Assembly (NCBI GenBank): GCA_963970005.1
Contig: CAXAMN010023362.1
Span: 594,801-658,800 of the forward strand
Length of the DNA stretch: 64,000 nucleotides
Source: Durusdinium trenchii
Taxonomy: Eukaryota > Sar > Dinophyceae > Suessiales > Symbiodiniaceae
Direction of reading: 5' to 3'
The notes under the pieces are model-generated. The model worked only from the letters and a program-made list of their open reading frames with translations. It was not told the DNA's origin and did not search any database. The translations under genes and the position numbers were made by a program. Shown here piece by piece: positions 53,934-63,000 of this stretch (positions are counted from its first letter, which is position 1; each line of letters opens with the position of its first letter).

Positions 53934-55643
53934 TCATCTCAACCCAGATGAGCGGCAGACACCCCCACCGGTGGTCGAGGCATCACTACATGTGACCATG
54001 GGATGGTTGTCCAGCCGAAAGTTCATGCGCACCAACGGCAATAGGGCCAGAAATCTCAGGAGCTCAGCTCGGCACTCGGCTGGCAACGGCCGATACCGGG
54101 CTCCCGCATCATTGAACGACTCAATGAAGCCCCAAACTGAGTTCAGCGCCTCCTGAACATGCTGAAGTACACGAGGCCGCCACACACCACCTGGAGTTGT
54201 CGTTGACTGATGAACTTTTGCCCCAACAGCTTCACTAAAGTACTTCTCGAGCTTCGACTCCTTTGGGTATGCAAGGCCTCTTCGGCCATCAACGGTTGCA
54301 CCTTGCACCTCGCACTTGGCAGACCTTTCGACACAGCCTTTTTCTCATTCCTACGGACCGACCAAATACTCCTGCCGCAAAGCCAAGATCTGGTCCGCCA
54401 CTGTTCCTTCCTGATCAATCATGCCAGTTGCCGTGACCTTCTCGAGGAGGTCGTAGTTGTCCAAGTAGACCCTCCACGTTGACTCTGCGGCTGCAAATGG
54501 GCGGTCTTTTCGCAGCTCCGTGGACTCCAGAGCTGGCCTCTCCTCAAGGCCATACGACCACTTGACCAAGTTGCGGTGGACATTCTGCGCAATACTCACG
54601 GAATTCAAAAAACCCGTCGGCAAGACTCTTGACGCGAGATATACCGTCTTACCTTGAAGATCTTCAGGAAGGATGTCACTCGGAACAGGCTTGTTAAACG
54701 CCAAGAACTTTGACCAGCACTCAGGAACCTTCATGATCTCCACCCCTTCGGGCGTCCATTCCTCCTTGGAAACCCCAAAGAGGCCGTTCAGGAGTGGACC
54801 ACTCCCGGTGTGAAAAACCTGTTCTTCCTCCAGGAGACAACAAACTCCCGCTCTGAGCAACCCAGTGCATTTGGAGCGTTTGATAACCCCCCAATTCTCA
54901 GGTGACTTGAGATAGGAGTCCAGGGAAAGAATGTAGTTCCTACAGCCTAGTGAGCAAACCTCCTCCAAGGGAACCCGACCAATCTCTTTCGGGAGAGCCG
55001 GAGACACGTTCTCCCACTTGATCCACCGAGCTACCTTGACCTCGTCTCCCTTGTAGTCGATGCCGCGCACCGTGAAGAACTCCTGCCAGTCAACACCCGA
55101 TGTCTTCAGACCCAAACTACAGAACCGTTCGACGTCGTTTCGAATTCTGTCAAGGCACACTCGTTGCTTGCTTCCTAACACCTTCTCCCCAAGGCATTCA
55201 CCACCCCAAAGTGAGTTGAGCCCCAGGCAAACACAAACAATCCAGTTCAACACCTCAGGATCAATGTTGGTCCACAACGTACGTAACACATCGATGGAGG
55301 TGGGAAGTGGAAACAAGGCGGAGTCCCCACCACCCGTGGTCTGGCTGCGAAGTGAAGCAACCTCCATCAACCGTTGAAGAACTAGCGATCCAAGTTGTTG
55401 AACACTCTTCCCATCAAGATTCAAAGCGCTATCTCCTTTTTCCATCACGTCCTGACAAGGTTGTTGTTCGCCCCTCACATCCTCAACGCTTTCAAACAGC
55501 AGAGGGCACGGCGGAAATGTCATCGCCTGGGCGGAACTCGACATGAGTCCCTCATCAGCTGCCTCTGACTGCGCAGCCGGGTTGATCGGAGAAAAACCAG
55601 CGGTGTTCGAAGGCCTCAAATCGGCCAGTCCCTCTGGTCCCAA
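53934..55643 (-). pseudogene. DIRS-like reverse transcriptase and RNase H, frameshifted
   Basis: A 430-codon frame from 55643 holds the RT. It has a long N-terminal region, then ASRVLPTGFLNSVSIAQNVH (palm helix) and WRVYLDNYDLLEKV with YLDN at 393-396 in place of YxDD. The next pieces, RNEKKAVSKG, GATVDGRRGLAYPKESKLEK, RQLQVVCGGLVYFSMFRR and SVWGFIESFNDAGARYRPLP, alternate between two frames. The RNase H motif MVTCSDASTTGGGVC sits near 53945-53985. Whether the YLDN box is a family feature or damage cannot be told from one copy. Confidence 0.7.
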
Positions 55644-55706
55644 AGTGCCAGCTGCGTCGACATGAGCTGCCAGCTTCGTAGTGCATCCGACTCTCCCGGG
55701 GACAGC

Positions 55707-56700
55707 CTACAGCCGCCACAACAGGAGAATCCAACCAACCATCATAGTTCCTCTCACCCGACACGCGCTGTCCTCCTTCGCCTTTGCCTTATCCCCCTTG
55801 TTCGAGCTCTTCGACTTCCCTTTCCCCTTGTGGGGCTCGGAGTCGACTTGCCCTTGCCCTTGCGACCGTCGGGCAAGCCCGCCAAGTGCCTCACCTTCGA
55901 CTCCGCATAGGCGTCTTTTTGAGCCGCCGACAACTCCTGTGCTGCTGCAAGATAGAGGCCCTCCTGCGGGCGCGATCTCCATCCGCTGGGCGACACTCCA
56001 GTGGGCGCCACCGAGTACACTCTCTATGGACTTGAGGCGCTGGCTCAACAGGTCGGCCGCACGGGCCGGGTGGCCCTTGAGCAGCCAATCGAGGGCCGCC
56101 GAGGGGGTCACCAACTCTCGTTGCGTCGGCCCCATAGATCTGCTGCCTGAAGTAGCTCAGGCAGACCGGCTGCACACCCGATGGCTTCACGTCCTCTCCA
56201 ATGCTCTGCAACAGGTTCTGCCGCATCATCTTCACCGACTGACAACACAGAGCCCCTTAAAAGGCATCCGAAAGCTTCTTCAGGCGGCTGTCCGCCTCGA
56301 ACAACTCGACGTCCTCGGGGTCCTCCTCTGCACCACTCTCGTCCTCTGTTGCGCTCCGGCTCGACGAAGACGAGTGATCCGCCTTGCTCTTCTTTGCGGA
56401 CTTTCTTGCGCGACGGGCCACACGCTTCCGCACACGCTCCCGCGGGTCTAACCCGGTCCCCCGGTACAGACTCAGGAGGCTTTTCTGTGAAGCCAATCTT
56501 GGCCTCTTCCCGTCACATCGTCGCCCACGCTCGAAGTGCTGCTGCTTGAACTGGCGGCCTTCTTCTTGTCGTCCACCTCCTTTGCTTTCCGAACTCTCTT
56601 TGAACTCTTGGCGGGCCCCGAGCCGCTCCTCTTGCTTCGCTTCTTCTTCTTTCTCTTTGACTTGGACTTCTTATAGAAACAGCCGTTAAGCTGCAACTCC
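55707..56700 (-). pseudogene. Gag-like ORF of the DNMT element, frameshifted
   Basis: On the minus strand: a lysine/serine-rich basic stretch (KSKSKRKKKKRSKRSGSG), then GTGLDPRERVRKRVARRA and an acidic segment (DESGAEEDPEDVELFEADSR). After a frame change come KMMRQNLLQSIGEDVKPSGV, LLKGHPARAADLLSQRLKSI and KDAYAESKVRHLAGLPDGRK. The pieces look like one protein read in three frames. It is called gag by position and basic character; there is no zinc knuckle. The 5' end of the element appears cut close to 56700. Confidence 0.55.
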
Positions 56701-57074
56701 TGTTTTGGGCCGCGAGCTGCGAAGTCAAGGTGACATGACATCCTACTATGTGCAAGGTACAAGGTGTACATATTACATGGAGTGAAAATACACCCCCCTC
56801 AGCTAAGGTAGCTTTGCTCCCGAAGCTGGACGCGGAAAGTGCACGAGGGCTTGTGCAGGGCACGACAGTGATGTCGGCTCAAAGCTGCATGGCAGTTATG
56901 GATGCTAGCAATCCACTGCCTACGTGGCCCTGTACGTGCATTTTAATTATTCACTCCCCGCCGCCAAAAGAAATTGAAAGTTTGGACTTGGGAGGAAAAC
57001 CGCATATATATTGACAATGGATGTCATGCAATGAATTATGCTCGCTCAGGCAAAAAGGTTGAGACTTGGCTCAA
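56701..57074. other. Spacer between the copia ORF and the DNMT element
   Basis: 375 bp with no gene. It should contain the 3' untranslated part or LTR of the copia element, but no LTR boundary, polypurine tract or repeat of the left-hand DIRS terminus was recognised. Confidence 0.45.
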
Positions 57075-60000
57075 CTAACGCCAATGCCACTGGCTCCGAC
57101 TCGAGCTCCAGTCCCACGAGCGGCGGTCCCACTGCCGCTGCTCGCCCCACTCGCTCCAGTTCCATGAGCTCCATCCCCACGAGGACGATGCTGATCCGGA
57201 TGCACGTGGGCTCACCGGTGAAGGTGGCGGACCTCCCTTTGCCTTTGAAGCTGGAGTTCCATCACCTCCGGTAGAGGACTTGCGCTTGCCCTTGCTCTGC
57301 TGCTGGCGCTGCTCTTGAGTCTGCTTGTTGACCACGTCACGCCGGGCAGCGGAGAGGTTGTCGTGGCATAGCTGGCGAAGCTCCTCCAATGCGCAGTATT
57401 GGCTCATCTGATGCACACCGTCCCAAGCCAAAAGGCCGCGATGGGAGTCGGGTGAGTTGAGGTACTCGATGTACTCGCGCAAGGAGAGGATGTTGGTGCG
57501 ATAGATTACGCACCATTGCTCAGGAATGTAGTCCATGGCTTGTGGATAACGATCGGGCGCTACGTCGATGTAGGCCAGCCGTGCCAGAGAATGATCTTCG
57601 TCATATCCAAGGCCCAGGCTGACTTGCGCTTTGTTGCGCGGCGGGTTCGCCAAGTGAGCATGGCAAAGCCAATCCTGCCGCTGCGCTGCCCGATGATCAT
57701 AGCCCATTTGCAGCATTCGTTCCATGAACTGGACGTCATGCTCGAAGCGATCCTCGATGCTCTGGAAGCCACACTTGTCTGCACGCTTCATCCGGCTGCG
57801 AGCGTCTTGGATCATGATCGCTTCTGGGCTCATGTTTCCACGGCCGCTTGCAGACACCACACGCAGATTGAGGCCAGCCTTGATGTAGTCACTGACTGGG
57901 CACTCGGTGCGAGCGAGGCCGGCCCTCGCAAGCTGCTGCTTTCGGAGAACTGAGAGTCTGGTGACCGCTTCCTCCGGCAGCTCGGTGTTGGTGGCAAGTT
58001 CGGCTGAACAAATGTCACAGTGGGTCATGCCCCTGAGGACTAGACCCTTGCATTGGCTGCATTCAACCTGGATCACCGTCAGCTTGCGTCCCTTTCGAAG
58101 TGTCGGGGCGGTGATCGGCGCATCAAAGCCAGGTGGGGGCCCCGCAGGCTCAGGCGGAGCGTACCCGCTGTAAGATGCTGCAGGTTGCTCTTGCTCTGCC
58201 ACATTCTCGATGGAAGTAGGTGGAGTCGAAGGTGCAGCCTTTCGTGCAGGTGCCGATTTGCTGGTTGCCGTCAGGGAAACAGGCATTGCTTTTGCGGTTG
58301 GCCGGGGCTCGCCAGTGACGGCGGCCCGGCTCTCACCTCCATCCGCTGGAGCAGCCTCGGGTAGGCCAACGGCGCTTACCCTGGTCCAGAGTGTGGACTG
58401 GCTTTCGGTGTTTTCGACGGAGACAATGTATTCTGGAGGTACCGTGTCAACCGTCATGATCCCACCGGAGCGGTTCTGGAAAAAGATGAGACCGCCATCG
58501 ACTGCTTCCCGAAGTGCAACGGTAAGCTGAATGGGGTGCTTACCGCGGAGACCGCTTTGATAGTCGGTCTCCGTAATGCGGTTTGCAGCCAGGTAGACAT
58601 GGGCTCGATCGCTGCCAACAAACTCGCCTCCGCCTGGAATAAGGCCCTCCTTGACGATCCGCTTCCAGCACGCTGGCCTCGTGCGGTGGTAGGCCAAGGC
58701 AGGGATCTCATCCGCTTTGGCAATGGGCTTCCCAATGAAGGGAGCTTTGGCTTCTGGCCTGAGCGCAGGACTGCAGTACATCAGGGCTGCCGATCTGTAA
58801 TTGTCCTGTGCGCTCTTGATCGCGTGCTTGCTTTGGCCAGCAGTGGCACGCATCTTCAGAGGCCATAGTGCCACGCCCTTCTCCTCGAGTTTGTGCCCTT
58901 CTCGAATGCCCAAAAACTCAAATCGGTTTTTCTTGTCCTTTGCTGCTATGGCGATCAAGTCTTTGACGGTGAGCGGCGGGGCACTGCGGTGATTCAGGCC
59001 GAAACACCTGGCTACTTCGTCCAAGTCTGCGTAGCCATCTTCGTCAACCTCAAGGCCCAGATATTGGTCATGTTGTCGAACAACTTTGGATAACTGGGTG
59101 AGCCAATCCTTGAGGGGCTTCGCGAAGAAAAGGTGCCCGCCATTGAGCTCCCATCCGCTCGCAAAGTGGAGCGGCAATTGCTTGTCGCCAAGCTGGACCA
59201 CCTGCTGGAAGGCCCCATCGACCTCGGCCGTCTTGTACGTGTACTCGTGGTATTGGTCTGCAAGGTACTGAGGGCACACAACGTGGCCTGCATCAGCACC
59301 GGCTGCCGGCGGCGATGAGGGTGCCTCAGGCTCGGGCACGCCAGTGATGGCGGCCGAGCCTTGCTCGCCATGAGGTGCACTTTCTTCTTCATGTTCTTCT
59401 GGCACGACCTCCTCATATGGCGATTCCTCCTCATCATCAATGGCATCGATGTCGAGCCATGCCGCTGGGTTCTCACCAGTTTCGACGCGATGGCTGAGTT
59501 CCTCAAGCGTCTGGAGCCGACCTTCATAGGTTTCTCGGTTGATGTCCAGCTCTGCAGCAATCTTCTCCTGCTCTTCCTCCATGACATCAAGGCGTTGCTG
59601 GAGGATCTTTTCTGCCGTGGCGTCATTTGCGACGAAAATCTCCGAAAGGTCTGGATCAGCTTCCTCCCCTTCGGGCTCATCATCGATGACGGCCATGTCT
59701 GCCTCGGTAATCGGTGCAGCACGGTTTGGCTGCTCCGCAGCGACGTCCTTCTTGGTAAGGGCGCGAGCGGTGAGCTCGGCTGCGGCGATTGCCCTTTTGT
59801 GGCGGACATCGGCAAGATTTCGCATTAGCTCTTCGTATCGCTGATGTGGAGGGAGGCGATCATCACGAAGCTCAAGTCCACCGAGCGGACGGTTCATCGG
59901 ACTGGTGGCAGCTACTTCCAATGCGATATCTCCGAGAACATAGAGTCTCATGAGCAGGTGGAATACACTCTGACAAAATGAGAATATATGATTTGCATTC

Positions 60001-63000
60001 TCGTCCGATTTTTCGCAATGCCATTGGTCACGCAAGTCCATACGGATGTTGAGGACGTTGATGTTGACTAGGCGGAAGCGACACTTGCCGACCTGAGAAC
60101 CATACACCTCATCTTGGAACCATTGACTCAGCCGGTTGTACCAGTCGCTGTAGGGTCCCTGCCGCGTGAAGTTGTAGGTCTCAGGATCGGGCGCGCTGAT
60201 GAGAGCGGCCGAGTGCACACCGTATCGAAACATATCGGCGGCAAACCCAACCAGCTCCTCTTGCGCCTTCTCCTGTAGCTCCATGTAGTGATCGCCGTCA
60301 GGATGATCGAAGGGCCATGAAGTCTGGGCTTCAATTCCTTTCTTGTCAATGAGCTCGTTGCCAGACCATACCACGCCAACCAGCAGCATGCAGCCTGGAA
60401 ACTGGCGCTTGAGGCTCCTCACAGCAATACGGGCTCGTTTCAGCAACAATGGCAACTCTGCACCCCAGAGGCATTCGTGGTGAAAATGCTTGCAGTAACT
60501 TGGACGATAGGCCTGAAAGTGATCGGCCAGATCGAACCTCTGGGGTTTGCGTTTCGAACCGCTAACCAAGCACAAGGTGGAATCAGAGATCAAGATATGT
60601 ACCGTTTGGTAATCTTGGCTCGAGGGCACACCTGTGAAGGCGGCTAGATCATACCGTGAGGTCCGAATCAACGGGCCCAACTCCGGCTCTAGCCATCGGT
60701 TCTTCTCGACCAGGCCCGCCAGCACAGAATGTGCTGTGTGCTGGCCAAGGACGCCATTCAGCACCGCGTCCACGTCCTCAGAATATCCGTCTTCGAGGTA
60801 GTAGCCAGAGGCCACAATCTGCCGAAAGTGCGACTCGAAGATGTCCAAGGTTTCCCTGCGCATGTCTTGGTCAGCCGACATGGTGTGATCAACAATGATC
60901 GCTGGCAGGGCGCGCTGCGCGACGGCGGCTGAATGACTTGAGCTGCTATTCTTGAAACAGCGGTGAACAAGATCAGTGTACTCAAACGTGTAACCTTCAG
61001 CCCTCTTCAATGACTTGCCTCTACTTTGCCCATGAGTGTGATCATGTGTGCACATGTATTGCTCAAGACATGCAAGCTCATGAAGATTTGTGCATATGTG
61101 CCAACTCTTACGCATAAGATTACCGTGATCATCTCGCACACCAAACATGCATCCATCGAAGTTGTATCCTTGCAAGTTGTGGCGTTTGATGAAAGCCAAC
61201 ACCGACGGCCAATGCCAATAGCGACAGCGACGGGAAAGCTCAAAGGCAACAAACGTCCTTGAGTCAAGGTGGTCACGCACGAGCTTGGCGAAGCTCTTGA
61301 AGAGTTTTGTGAACTCCTTTTGTTGCTCCTTGATGCGTTCCATTCCTTCCTCAGTTTGCTTGTTGACATTTCCCCATGGGCTCCCGCCCGTGCAGGGCAA
61401 GCTGCCGTACAGCAGAACCTTTGCTTTTGGGTGCTGTTGTTTAAAGGTGTTGATTTCTTTGTCGAGCCACCTCATGCACTCGCCTGTGGTTGCATCTTCG
61501 TTGATTGTGACGCGGAGGACTTTACATCCTTTCGACTCACTGCGCATTTGCCCAAGCTTAGAATCAGCAGAACAACAGAACTCAATAAGCAACCTATCAT
61601 GTGTGTTCGCATGTGCAACACCCCCCTGCTGCAAGACTTTGGAAACCACCGTTCTCGTTGGGGCTCCGGCCTGCACCGGGCTGTCAGCAAGCTTTTGCCC
61701 AATGCCAATCAGCCTAAGAGCGTGTTCCCACTTGGCGGCGTTGGTGAACGCTTTTGTGAGGATGTCTGCTGTTTGGTAGAGGGTTCCAACATTCACCAAA
61801 TCGAACTGCTCCCGTTCGAACTGTTGCTTTAGCCATTTGAAACTCACGTTTTGCGTTCTGTTCACGTGCTTCATGGATGACGAGTTCCCAGACTTTAGTA
61901 TCGTAATGGTCGCCTGATTGTCCTCCATGAACTTGACTTGGCAAAAGTCTGGAAAATGGACCTTCAAACCCTGAATGTTTGAGACGTCCAGTCCAGAATC
62001 GACGTTGCCGTTCCGAATCTCGTTGATTTCTGGGTCAATGCGAGTGAACACTTCTTCATCAGCATACTTTCCCTTTGGGGCAAGTTTTGTAGCTACTTTG
62101 CCATAAGCGAGTTTCTCGAATAGCGCTAACACAGGAAGACCCTCTGCTCTAAGAGCTTGGTTGGCAGCAACCACCTCAGCTTCGGTGGAGCTTGTGGAAA
62201 TCACTGTTTGCTTCTTTGAAAATGAGTTGATTGGGAAATACGTGTTTGGACCCACAATGACAGTGGTGCACCCGGAGGTACTCTTGGCCTCTTCATCCCC
62301 TGCCCAGTCCGCATCAGCGAACAGCCAAATCTGGCATTCGGACAAGGGATCGCCGATGAAGGCGTCCAAGAACCTGTCTTTGGTATGGTGGATGTATGCC
62401 ACCAACCTGTGGAGCGCGACGTCGCATTCCGTCGACCATTTCGTGACCCGGGAGGCCAAACTCTGAGTTGCACGGAGTAGGTCAAACCTAGCCATTCTAG
62501 CCGCAAAAAGGATTTTCATAAGAACCTTGCTGGCAATAGGTTGAAGTCGACCGTTTGGTTCGGACTCACTCAACGTCGGCCTGGCAATACCTGCATCCGT
62601 GAACGGTGTCGGGACTGGCTTCAATGAGGAGACATCCACTTTCGCTAGCTCACAGTACGCTTCCACACATGACTCAAGAAAACTTGACATGTCATAGCGA
62701 ACGATGCTAACGGGCTTGGCCATGACACCAGCCGTGGATTTCACTACGTCCTCAATTGGCTTGAACCTCTTTTGCTTGGCTTCGTTCTTTGCCTCGCGTT
62801 TGTTTCGATGAGGTCCCGGCCTGTTCTTTGAAGCCGCTGCGAACGCGCTGAGGTCAACCTCTTCACCATAGGTAAAAATGGTCGAACCCGTCCAAAAACC
62901 TTCCGTTTGCAATTTGGGGTTGTCTGACCATGAGTCCATTACTAATGTTGTACCTTCATCGCCGCTAACAGCTTGAATCGATGGGCAACCGTGAAAGGTG

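Larger units (their letters stand above)
51580..56700 (-). mobile_element. DIRS-like retroelement carrying a C5-cytosine methyltransferase
   Basis: The order on the minus strand is gag, RT, RNase H, C5 methyltransferase, tyrosine recombinase, then a repeat-spacer-repeat end. DIRS-type elements normally carry RT-RNase H, an adenine methyltransferase-like domain and a recombinase. Here the methyltransferase is of cytosine-5 type. Retrotransposon-borne cytosine methyltransferases have been reported in dinoflagellates. All coding modules are frameshifted. Confidence 0.8.

Noticed and set aside
57075-58400. Separate host gene for the zinc ribbon and C-terminal tail
   Set aside because: The frame is continuous with the KptA-like domain and RT, and no spliced-leader acceptor or start was recognised between them.
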